From Branchinecta lynchi (taxonomy: Eukaryota; Arthropoda; Branchiopoda; Anostraca; Branchinectidae), in contig JAKZAP010000007.1 of NCBI GenBank assembly GCA_023053575.1, forward strand, positions 25,693,464 to 25,757,463: a stretch of DNA of 64,000 bases, in the 5' to 3' direction. Every line of letters starts with the position of its first letter. The stretch's first letter is position 1. This document shows, one piece after another, positions 11,161 through 22,000 of the stretch. Below the pieces are notes generated by a model. That model saw nothing but the letters and a program-made list of their open reading frames with translations. It was not told the DNA's origin and ran no database searches. The translations under genes and the position numbers were made by a program.

Positions 11161-11483
11161 GCCGACCAGATAGCTCAGAATCATAGCAAATCTCCTTATT
11201 TTACTTATTTTAGACAATAAAGGAGTAAGTCAATCGGCTTGCCGCATATTGTGTTGCTTCGAATGGTTTTGCTCCGTTTGGTGACCTTCGGAGTGGTATT
11301 GACGAGATCGTCCTATGATAGGTTGTTTCACATATATCGGCTTTGTGGCAAGAAATTCTTCTTCTAGTTCCCTTAAGATGCAAGGGCCTCTGCTTCAGTT
11401 TCTCTTGCACCAGTTGAAGGTTCGAAGTGCAGAGGTGGGCCAATTTGCCTTTCTCAAGCGACTCCAAAGGGAGTACAAGTGGG

Positions 11484-12853
11484 CAGGGGCGTCGCAAGTG
11501 CATTTTCGGTGGGGGGGTGCAGAGCCAAAATTTTACCGAATCTTTCAAAAATTTTACCGAATCTTAGAACTCAGAATTCGAGTTTTAAATTATGGAACAG
11601 AAACGATTACGTGAGAAGAGTAACAATAAAGGGCAGCATGAAAGACGATAAGCCAACTACTAGACGGCGTTTCGGCCTGGTTTCGGCGAAGCCCACATGT
11701 AAAATATATTGTCGGTTATGATTGCAGTAACATCTTCTATCTATTATAGCCAATATAAAACTAAATCGAGCGCCGCAGGCGAAAATTTTGAAATCAATTT
11801 TTTTCTGTAGGCTAAAATTCGACTGCTTCTCTTACAAATTCTATCATTTACCGTCGATTAAATATTAAGACTCTCCAAAAACCGGATGGAGCGACGTTCC
11901 GGCAGCAGCAGCAACTGTAGTCTAGTTAATATACTACTCATGATCACATAAAGTGAGCGCCGCAGGCGAAATTATTGTTTGCTTTCCCTGCCAAATTTAA
12001 TTTCCATCTGAATTCTAGATTTAATGTTTGAAAATCTCAATCCTAAAATTGGCTTAAAACTCCACCCGTCAAATGACGCGCCCTTCCACAAAATCGAGAA
12101 TATTACGAAAACTGCTGCCAGGGGAAATTTTCGAAATATTTCTGATTAGATATTCTTTTGGGGATCCAGAATAAAAATAAGGACTATCGATTGTATCATA
12201 GATCATCCCTTTTGTCTGCGACCAGTGCTTCACTCGACCTCTTCTGAGTTTCGAGATTCGTGGCAACTTCCGAATCCTGGCAACTGTAACGAATAAATTA
12301 CCGAATCCCAGTTGTTATACCGAATAAGTTTAGACTGATAGCATGTTCGGGATTCTGTATAACTACCCTATCCCGGTTATTATACCGAATTGTTTTGGTA
12401 TCAAAAGACTACTGAACAATTTTCTTATTCGGTATACTTTCGTCGGAACTGGAACGAAGTCAGGATTCGTGGTTAACTTCCTAATCCTGGAAATTATACT
12501 GAGTAAATTACCGAATCCTGATCATGATACCGAATAATTTTGAGCCAATAGCTTATTCGGGATTCTGTGTAACTACGGAATCTCCGTAAATATACCGAAT
12601 AGTTCCGGCATCGAAAAATTATCAAATGATTTCAGTAAATTCTCTCACCGAATTCGTGATAACTACCGCATACTCGCAATTTTACCGAATCCCGATCATG
12701 ATACCAAAGAGATTGGTACATATAGCCTATTTAGGATTCTGTATAACTACCGAATCCCCGTAAATATTATCGAACAGTTCTGCTATCGAAAAAATACCGA
12801 ACAATTTTAGTAAAATTTTGCACACCCCTCCCCCCCCCCTTGCGACGCCCCTG
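11484..12853. mobile_element. Non-autonomous hAT-like element, 8-bp target-site duplication
   Basis: Begins CAGGGGCGTCGCAAG and ends with the inverse CTTGCGACGCCCCTG, immediately flanked by the direct repeat CAAGTGGG (11476-11483 and 12854-12861). Terminal CAGGGG with 8-bp duplication is diagnostic of the hAT superfamily. The 1,370-bp interior has no transposase frame. It is AT-rich and full of irregular copies of a 'taccgaatcc' word. G- and C-runs lie just inside the two termini. A second copy in opposite orientation lies at 46931-48184. Confidence 0.9.
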
Positions 12854-12861
12854 CAAGTGGG

Positions 12862-13246
12862 AATACAAGCTGTTGTGGTCTCCCGCTTTGCACCGTCCTT
12901 TTTGTGGGAAGAGTTTTTGACAATATGCTGATTGTAACTCTTAGACTTCAAGAATGAATAGACACGCTTACACACAGATAATATAATTCGTCGTTTCTTA
13001 ATCTTTGGTCAATGGTTTCGGAAATGTAAATAAAACCAGCTGGTCTACGGCGGTCATGCGATCGCTTACTCTTACAACAATTGATCACACCAGTGATACA
13101 CTGGAAAATGTCGATATGCTTCATTATAAGTGAGTACCCTCCGAAGCTTACACACAAAGAAATAACGGGTCATAAATATGTTGGCTAGAGCACTAGAAAA
13201 ATTCTCAGGTCTATTATGGCATCCAAGAATTGCGTCTATGCTGGTT
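12862..13246. other. No gene seen
   Basis: Removing the hAT insertion and one duplication joins an open plus-strand frame from 11315 to about 12918, but the resulting peptide shows no recognisable domain. No other structure is visible. Confidence 0.3.
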
Positions 13247-13314
13247 CTGTGCTCGTGGAGACGATCAGAAGATGCTGCGCACCAGCACCTTTCTGATCGC
13301 CTCCACGACCACAG
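13247..13314. ncRNA. Isolated 68-base hairpin, microRNA-precursor-sized (function unproven)
   Basis: Arms 13247-13270 and 13291-13314 are inverted repeats of 24 bases with two mismatches, around a 20-base loop. GG/CC pairing can extend the base past a small internal loop. Size and near-perfect pairing resemble a pre-miRNA, but a tiny inverted duplication from a mobile element would look the same. Confidence 0.3.
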
Positions 13315-16130
13315 TATCCGTTTGGATGAAAGCAACATAGTACGGAGAGAGACAGGTCTTGGAGAGTTCATACGTAAAGCATCTGTGCCTCAGGTGGCGG
13401 GCCAACAACTATGGTCAGAACTATCGACTGGTTGGTCCTTGTCCCGGTGGTTTCCATCTAGATTATTCGCCTGCCAACGTATTACGGAAGTATTATGGGA
13501 GTAAAATGACCCGGCACATCTGCAATCTGACGAAGATGAGCAGTATCAAAGCAATATTTTCGAAGACCCTTTGTTCCGACCGTCATAAGAACTTTGGTGT
13601 CGTGGTTCTCGAGTTGGCTCTTGGTTGCGTTTGGACTCGTACAGCGTACAGCTAAAGTTCCTCGAGTCCACCGGTTGGAGCATGGAAAATGCCCTCTCCG
13701 AACTCCGTCGGTTATCGAATTCGCGGAATGCAGTGATGGTGTAAAAACGATAGGATACTTTTCGCCCATAGACTATGTCGAGACCTTTTCCATTCCATTT
13801 CATGTCTCGATGTGCCGTCCGTAAGAACAATCCTGACAAATATTTTTCTGCCCGCCTTTCGCTGTACCGCATTTTCTTTCTGCGGCACCGCACGACGTAA
13901 CAACGCATCATATGATACGATTACCTACAAGCCCCATCGATGCCCTTTGAAGTTCAGCACATGATTGAAGGATCACTCTGCTGCTCGAAGAAAGGCAGTA
14001 CAGGTAAGGTTAATAGCCTATTCCTAGTTGGATGGTCGCGTTAGCACGAATACTTGTAATGTCTGTCGTCGCTGTGTTCAAGCTAACAACGAGCATAAGT
14101 TTCAAGTTTGAGTCGGCATCCTCAACTTTTCCGTATGGAACTGACGACAGTCCCTTCCTAATCTCTGGCTGGTTTCCATCTAGTTTACTGTATTGTGGAT
14201 GAAACTAAATATATCATTTAAGTCGGTTTAGTAAGTATGAATTATGAGAAACAGTATTAATTTGTATTATGTTGATGTTGTTATTTATTATTTGTTGAGG
14301 GTGTTCTTAGGATGATTATTACCTCTATACGTTACATTTGTTTGTGATATGATCTGTGGACTCGAATAGGACAAATGAAAATGACTTTTTGTTCAGTAGC
14401 TGTTCTGCATTACTGAAGTTTATTTTTTGCCACCCCTTAGGACAAGGTTACTTCTTGGGTGTTTGTTAGACGGACGTGTTTTATTTGTTTGTCGAATAAA
14501 TTTATCTCTCTCACTACGACATACGGGTCACCGAGGAACGGTCCAACTGATGAAGTATGGCGGAGACCCGACGAGGACAAATGATCTAATGGCTAAGGTA
14601 TAGTTATACGTTATATCACTGATTCACAAAACGCCATTTAATCTGGATAATTATTTTGTTTTGGCGTCACCTGTTATTCTCTTGATTCTATTTGAATTAT
14701 GAGACAAAGAAAGGCACGCGGCCCTTTCTGATAAACTGCATTTTTTTTTTTTTTAAATCAATATTAGACAAGCAAACAACGCCTTAGAACATAAATTTAT
14801 CGTAGAGTTATAAAAGTTATCAACGTGACAATCACAAAATAAGCTTCTTGGACGGCACCGAATACAAACCATCGAAAGCATCCGAAATCAAATCCAACAA
14901 TATTCATTTCAACAGCTAAAACTGAGGAATTTCGGTACTCCTCCACCCGGCATTTCCTCATTTCCTATTCGTGTTAGTCGTACTAGCCTGAGTAAAAAGG
15001 CCACTTAGCTAATGTGGGACACAACCATTTCTACAGATCCGAACGAGCCGTTCCGGACGATGAACATTAGGAAAAAACGGTCGCCTGGCTACGGTTCCGG
15101 TACTGAAGGCAAAGCAACCGAACGGGCTGGCCATTAGCAAATCAATATTTGACAATCTGATGTCCCTTCTTCCTGATATTCCTGAAGAGTGTCAAATTTT
15201 TTTAAAGGAACATACCTTACGAAAAAACCGGCGACAGATTTTTTGCCAGATGAGCCCGAAAGCTTTGAAGAAGAAAAAACTTGTTGTCATTCAATTGTAA
15301 TTATTGTAGTCAAACTTGTGTCATTAAATACTAATTAGTCCCATTGCTTTTTAGCCCTTTTAATGAAACTTTAGGAAACTTTTGTGACTTGTTGCATTAT
15401 GGCAAAACGAAATCGGTCAAAAACCTCAGAAAAGCAATATGCCACAACAGGATTAGTCCCATATCTTCTAAATCCTTTCATGTAGGCAGATTTGAGTAAG
15501 TTCATTCGATTCGTCATGAAAAACCAAGCTAAGTAGGTATTTTTCAACTAGCAACTTACTTATTTGATGGAAACATCCTAACACTAAATTTGCTCTCCTG
15601 AAAAATCTGAAAAAGGTGACTTGTCCCCTTTTGGCTAAACGCCACAGCAATGTGATCGAGTATTTATGGGTTTAGTCAGGTTTGTCGTAATCGAAAAAAA
15701 TGGGCTTGGTTTTGTGTTTTATTCATGGTTTGAATATCATGTCTTTAAACATCGTCCTTAAACATTGGTGATTGATTCATGGTTAAGTTGTTGACCGCGC
15801 ATGTCACCAAATATGATAATAAGAAACGTGTGAGCTGTGTATATGAAGGGGTTAGTTCGGAAATATGTGGCGTGGTTATTTGTAGTGGGCGAGCATATTA
15901 GTAGTAGCGATTGGTTTAGGGTGCTATGCACCCAGTCTTCCCGAGGCGATACTCAGTTCGTAGGTCAATAGCTAAATCACATTTATTAAGTTTCGTACTT
16001 ACACTGAAGATAGGTTGCTATAAACTTGTCACTTAATTTGCTCAAAGCTCGACGGAACTAAAAAGAGAACAGAGTCGAACTCGTTCCGAGCTGAACTGAG
16101 AACTCACTGAGAACTAACTTTCCAACTGGA
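13315..16130. other. Gene-poor stretch, no identifiable features
   Basis: Short open frames on both strands overlap each other at 13359-13911 without domain motifs. There is a T-rich tract near 14742-14755. No terminal inverted repeats and no match to the repeat families in this window were found. Confidence 0.35.
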
Positions 16131-16265
16131 CAATCCGTCCTTTCATCCCTTGATAGGGTTCATTGTCCAACGTCCTAGCAAATTTCTAGCCAGTCCATGA
16201 GGGTTCAACGAATAGGGTTGCCTGTCCAACGTCCTAGTAAATCTCTATCCAGTCTGTAAGGGCTG
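16131..16265. repeat. Two-copy tandem repeat, about 67 bp
   Basis: A segment with 'atagggtt', 'tgtccaacgtcctag' and 'aaat.tct..ccagtc' is repeated once at about 67 bp spacing. Probably a local duplication. Confidence 0.55.
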
Positions 16266-16994
16266 GTCACAAACCGGGTAAGTTGGTGTAGATCCTGTTT
16301 TCCTTGACTGGGGAAAAGGTAATAATCTCTTACAGTCTGGAGAAGAGCGTGGCGTTAGAGCTTGTCGGAAATGCAGAGATTTGAGGATACGAGTTAATTT
16401 CGTAAGTTATTGTAAATATTTGTTTGTCCTAAATATATCCTCACACTATCTTGTTATGCCAATGCTATTCTGAATCTCTTGGTTACGCCGCATTCAGTTG
16501 CAAGCCTTCTACTGACTAGTACTTGTTCAGATTCCTTGGAGCTTGAACTAACCTGAACTGTGTCCTGGTTGATAATAGAAATCAGACGGATTCCTTTAGG
16601 CAAATATACGAATAAGATGCTAGCAAATTCCTTATTAATCTGGTTAACGTTTTCCGTGAAGATTGGACTATCAGCCCACAGTTCGACTTTACAATTACAA
16701 GCAAGATCACGTGCGAATTTTGTTCCGCTGGAACTTCCAACATAAGAACCCAATGTGGAGTATTCCTAACAAACGTGCCCAATATGCGAAGTATAACCCT
16801 AAAAGTTCTACCTGATAGATAGTTTTTTCTTGCAAAACACAGGGATCTTCTCTATTCACATAACAAATTGAAAATTATGGGGATTACCTGGTTGTTTCAT
16901 AACCGTTACAGCGATAGTAGGTGAAATATACCAAACCGATGATTTGGCTCCATCGGGACACTACATATACTCTAAGACGATGTAATTTTCAAAA

Positions 16995-17600
16995 GTGGCT
17001 TCTACATTATGCTCAGATGAGAGCACATGTAGCTATAGATCCGGAAAACTTCTCACATTGCTGCTATTAAAAAGAAATACCAGCGAAACTCAAATGGATA
17101 AGACGTGCGACGAAAGCACAAGGAAGCAATGGAGCAGGCCTACAGAAGAAGCACAGAAAATAAAAAGGGAGAGTGAACGTGTACATCAAGAAATTAGTCG
17201 CCAGAAGTAGAAGTTCGGGAAAAGAAAAAACAAACTGATCGAGCACTAAAAGAGGAGCGAAACCAAAATGAAAACATCAGAGAAAAGAAGAGAGAAGCCG
17301 ATAGAGCAGATAAACAGAAACTGCGTCAAAATGAAATTGTGATACTAAAGAAAAGAGAAGCTTATAGAACTGAAAAAGCGAAACAACGTCAAGGTGAAAA
17401 CCATGGGGCGAAAGAATTCGATCGAATTGGAAAAGAAGAGCAGCGTCAAGACGAAACCATTAGACAAAAGAAGAGAGAAGCCGAGCGAATTGGAAAAGAA
17501 AAGCAGCTTCAAGATGAAACCATTAGACAAAAGGAAAGAGAAGCTGATAGAGCAGAGAAACAGAAACAGCTTCTCTTTAAAGAAAAGAGAATTGAATGAT
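16995..17600 (+). pseudogene. Charged coiled-coil/single-helix coding sequence with internal repeats, broken
   Basis: Plus-strand frames 16995-17210 and 17339-17599 encode almost only K, R, E, Q, D and A, with repeated units such as QDETIRQKKREAERIGKEKQ. A stop at 17208-17210 and a frame change separate the halves. Such composition forms a long charged helix, but the owner protein cannot be identified from it. The unit 'aaacaacgtcaaggtgaaaaccatgg' type block recurs at 17365-17410 and 17605-17655, indicating DNA-level tandem duplication. No splice sites were convincingly placed. Confidence 0.35.
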
Positions 17601-17639
17601 GATAGAACTTAAAAAGTGAAACAACGTCAAGGTGAAAAC

Positions 17640-17712
17640 CATGGGCCAAAAGAATCTCATTCCCTTCGAGAGTTATCGTGCGAACGGTTTTGGGGATCCC
17701 GAAAAAGATTTT
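17640..17712 (+). repeat. Short 3' fragment of Helentron-like family F1
   Basis: Contains the F1 words 'tcattcccttcgagagttatcgtg' (split across this span) and 'gttttggggatccc' next to each other. The microsatellite and the block between them have been deleted. Confidence 0.5.
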
Positions 17713-18059
17713 TTTTTTCACTTTTTTCTTCAAGTTCCTAGTTCGAACCGGTATTTCATGCCGGAGTAAATCTACCGCCTAGCCTATTATTTTATTGACA
17801 ATGTATTTGTGAACCTCAAATAAGCATGTGCCTAACCCGGGATGACCCCGGATGGACATTATTTTCTAATGAGATTGGTTTGTTTTGTATCAAGGTTAAT
17901 GTTGTCTTGTTTGTGTTATTGTTTTGCTTCTTTCCCGCAGTCCGTCATTTTCTCCTTTTATTTTGGTGATGGGTAACAAAAGACTTCATTATTAATAACA
18001 AATGATAATTATGTAATCCCAGGAATGTGTACTCTAACTGTCACTAGTACCAAAACCCA

Positions 18060-18335
18060 ACTACAACAGTTGATGGTGACAATGGCTGGTCCTTCACGAC
18101 AATGAAGCGATTTAGAATGGCCGTAGAATCTATGAAATTGGCTTATGTGACTTACTTGCGGACGCTACTGGAGTATGCCTGCCCAGTTTGGTGACCCTTT
18201 GTACAAAGGAGCGTACAACATAACGAAGATGTTGAATCAGTGCAAATTAGAGCGTGCCGCAATATGCTAGGACCGTAATATAATGGTTACGAAGCTTCCT
18301 TCCCCCCATTAAGACTTGACAAACTCCATGTTCAC
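18060..18335 (+). pseudogene. LINE reverse transcriptase C-terminal fragment
   Basis: Encodes, with two in-frame stops, the common RT C-terminal pattern VTYLRTLLEYACPVW, then VQRSVQ...VESVQIRACRNMLGP, a Y..Y segment and LRLDKLH. This is the block following the palm domain of L2/Jockey-group LINEs. It is dead and truncated at both ends, and differs from the other LINE families in the window. Confidence 0.65.
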
Positions 18336-18742
18336 CAGGAAAACTTAATTTTACCTTTTGGCCGTTCTGCCCGATCTAGCACCGGTGACAGGGCGGACGC
18401 GGAACCAAAATCTCCTGATGCCAGTTAGATGTCGCACTAACCGGTATTCGAATTCTTTTGTACCATATTTCACTGAGAAAATTAACAAAAAACGAGTGAA
18501 TTCCAAGTGATTTCTTTTCTTGTATGTAATAACTGTATACTCTAATAACTGCATACTTTTAACACATTAAATGTAGTGGTCGACGTATTTAGTGCAATGT
18601 CGGCGCTACGAGTTCGATCAATAAAAATCGATCTATCAATAACAGCATGGTTGTATGGTAGTGGTAAAGGGTGACCCACAAAAGGGGGTCCCCATTCAAC
18701 AGTATAATAGAAATGTAATAAAGGATAGGTTCCTAGGTTGGA

Positions 18743-19004
18743 TCACTCATTTATTTCTTCCAGTTCCACTTGCTGCCAAAGATAAAACTGGCTTTCAGCG
18801 GCACTAACAAAACAGTCTTTCTTGGGATGAAAGGATACGGAATGTACCACCTTAGCACCCTCGTGCACAATCCTCTCCGTTACAACTTCATCGATGAGAG
18901 ACCAGAAATACACCATGCCATCTTCAGAGCCAGACACAACGTGAGTGTCAGTGTTGTTCATGCAGGAGTTGATCATGAACTGGGTATGCATGTGACCCTT
19001 ATAC
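18743..19004 (-). CDS. WDR83: WDR83 last coding exon
   Basis: Acceptor AG at 19006-19005. 262 nt, residues 217-303 and TGA at 18745-18743. It begins YKGHMHTQFMINSC and contains DTHVVSGSEDGMVYFWSL and the final blade (VVHSVSFHPKKDCFVSA), with an acidic tail ELEEINE. No clear AATAAA was found in the 400 bp downstream. Confidence 0.93.
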
Positions 19005-22000
19005 CTATATAAACAATGGAATCCGGGTCTCAAATTCAGTTGTTGATAAACATCACGAATCAACAACAGCTTTCTTGGTGTTTTCTTAATCCCACGGTAT
19101 CATCGCAACAACCCAAAGCACAGTTTCTAGCCCCCTTAAGTTATTCACTTAGTCCGGACCCAAAGCAATTCGCCAGATTCCACTTAAGCGCTTCCATGCG
19201 GAGTAGTTTCTTAGAGGACCCCTAACACTATTTACTCTTCAACTTACAGTATTTTAAAATATTTGAATACTTTTAAAATATGCTATCTTTCAACAAATAA
19301 CCCGCGAGTTTTGCTGAGCCTCTTGCGAGACCCGTTGACTCTTAGTGAAAACAGGGAAACAATTTACATAACCAGTTTTTCTGATGGAAAAACTTCTCGC
19401 CAACCGTCGGCAGCGTGATACACATCGAAGATAGCAAAACACGGCTAATGAGAAAATCAGCGTGGTTTTGTTAGAGGGGTTAGAATGTATCGTACGAAAT
19501 TGGGGTCCCCGGGTTTAAAAATGTATGAACTGTTTATGGAAGTAGGTTGTATTAGTATTATAGGTAAGACAGGTCCTTTAAGGTCGTCAATTGTTTCATT
19601 ATAAAAAAACCGCGGCAGATCTAGTAAAACAGATCTACAAGGAGATCCACAGAAAACCTGCACTCTGATTCCATAGCAATGGATGTGTTGGACAGTCTTT
19701 GGAGTAGAACGTGAAAGCTATTATGTTCTACTCATTACCGTGGATCCATAGTTTACTATTTCTCAGTCACATGCGTTGATAATGAGATAATCAGGGACTT
19801 GGAGAAACTAGTCCGCTTGGATCGGAACTGGAATAAGACAATTTTCCGAATTCAAACGACCGAATGTCCGGTCAAAGAGAACGTGGAGGTAGTGAGCGTG
19901 TTCCACCCTTCTAACAAAAGTAACTATTAATTACTATTATCGTTCCAACCTCGTGAAAAGTTACTACGCAGACCGTTCCAACCTTGTTGAAATAGTAACT
20001 ATTTGCTTACCACGCTCGGGAGGGTCGTAAGGTACTACGGATCTATGTGATATGAAGGGACGGATTAGCCCGTGGCACGATATTTTGCTGAAAATAGAAA
20101 AATACGTTCCAGCCTTGACGTCAAAAAGCCAGAATGAATTTGTGACGTCATGTACAGTAACTACGTTAAGTGGGGTGGAACACGCTCAGTGAGATCTCTA
20201 GATTGTCTCTGACCGAACAGCACAAAACGGGGTCAAACTTTCCAGGGCCATGAGAGACACTACTAACAACATTAGGAAATAACAGAATATGCTTCTTGGC
20301 AACATAATTGTTGATCGTTCGAACGGCCTTATCGAAGATGCGTTCAGTGCTGAACCGATCAACAGTTTCAAGTGTATAAAAGATAACAAATTTAACTCTG
20401 CTCAGTATGAGTACTCTAAATTTCTCATGTTATTTAGAGAGGAAAGCCTTTCCTATTGCATTATCTTATTATTATCGATAATGAACTCACCATTTCTGGC
20501 ATCTTTCGAAGGACCCGTCGTACCTATAGTACCAATGCTACCTACTTCCATAACTGCATTCATCATTTCTTAAACCCGGAGACCCCAATTTTATATAGTG
20601 TGTTTTTAAACTATATGAAAATACATATAGTCGTGTTAATTTACAAAATGGTTTAACCGAAAAGGGCTGGGATAGAACAATCTAGTTACCCATCACTTAT
20701 TCACTAAAATTGGCTTGAAGACCTGCTGAAAATGCTTTACTTCATCGTTCCGCTGTTCACGAATAATCGATTTTCAAAATAGTCGAATTTCCGCGTGATT
20801 TGTATATGAGAAAGATTTTTGATTTTGTTTGTTCAGGAACCAAATCTTCGCCAATCTCCCCACTGACAACTGAAAAGCCTCGTTCGTGTTGAGATCAAAA
20901 TTTTCTGCGTCATAGTAGAATTTTCGTTGTGGGGACGGAAACAGATACTCTGAACGCCATAACTAGAGGAGATAGTAGAAAGTAAAAAACTCTCTTAGAA
21001 GAATAAAAATAATTCGGCGTATTCAATTAAATGACACAAAATGGCTTTTCAGTTAAACTTTAATTTGGGAGTCCTCCAAATACCATACTGCGCAAGTTTC
21101 AGTCGACGGAAGAAAGAGCTCCGAGAAAGATTAAGAGTTACTCACTCAGATAGAAGGTCCCCACTGTCAACATCGGTCAGCCGCACAGTGCTATCCGAGC
21201 AGCTCGAGAGTACGCCTTGTCCGTCTTTCGTGAACTGCACACTGGTAATCGGATCTGAAAAGTAAATTCACTATAAACTCTAATATGGTACAGATCAGAC
21301 CTCCGAAAGACTACCCAACCTCCGCCACACGGAAAAGTGGTTTTTGATACCGAAACTGGCCAGTAACATCAATCCAGCTTTAAGCGCTAAGGCAATTTAG
21401 CTACAAATCAATCAAATTCTTCGCAGCGAACGGTTCCTTACGGAAATAGGCAACCTAGCTTCAAACGGCACAACAATCTAGCTACAAGAGAACCAAACTC
21501 TCCCCAGCGTAACGTTCCAAGTTATTACTTAAACAACATCTCGCATTATCTTTTCTGTTTGTTACAATAGGCTACTCCACAATAATAGGCTCTCCTTTTA
21601 ATAAAGTATTCATGGCTTTGGCTGTTCTAAGGCTTTTCCCACGCGCATTCGATTCTGGCAAAAACTCGGTCAAATTCAGATAACTAGTTTAATTAACCAA
21701 TACCATGATAAGCGAACACTCGTCGGGAGCATAATGGGCATGGAAAATGGTGAATCGTGATGGTGAATCGTGAAATTTGAGTGAGGTGTCGTTACAGGGT
21801 TTATAATGTAATTTGAGAAACTTGGGTCTCCGGGTTCAAGAATTAATGAATATAATTACGGAAGTAGTAATTACATGAAGTATTTACTACGTTACATTGA
21901 CATTATTAGCAGAACTGGTCCTTTAAAGTCTTATCAAGCCTGAACGAACTGATCCGCGTACTGACTGATACAAACCTATCATCTCTTGTGGCTAACAATC

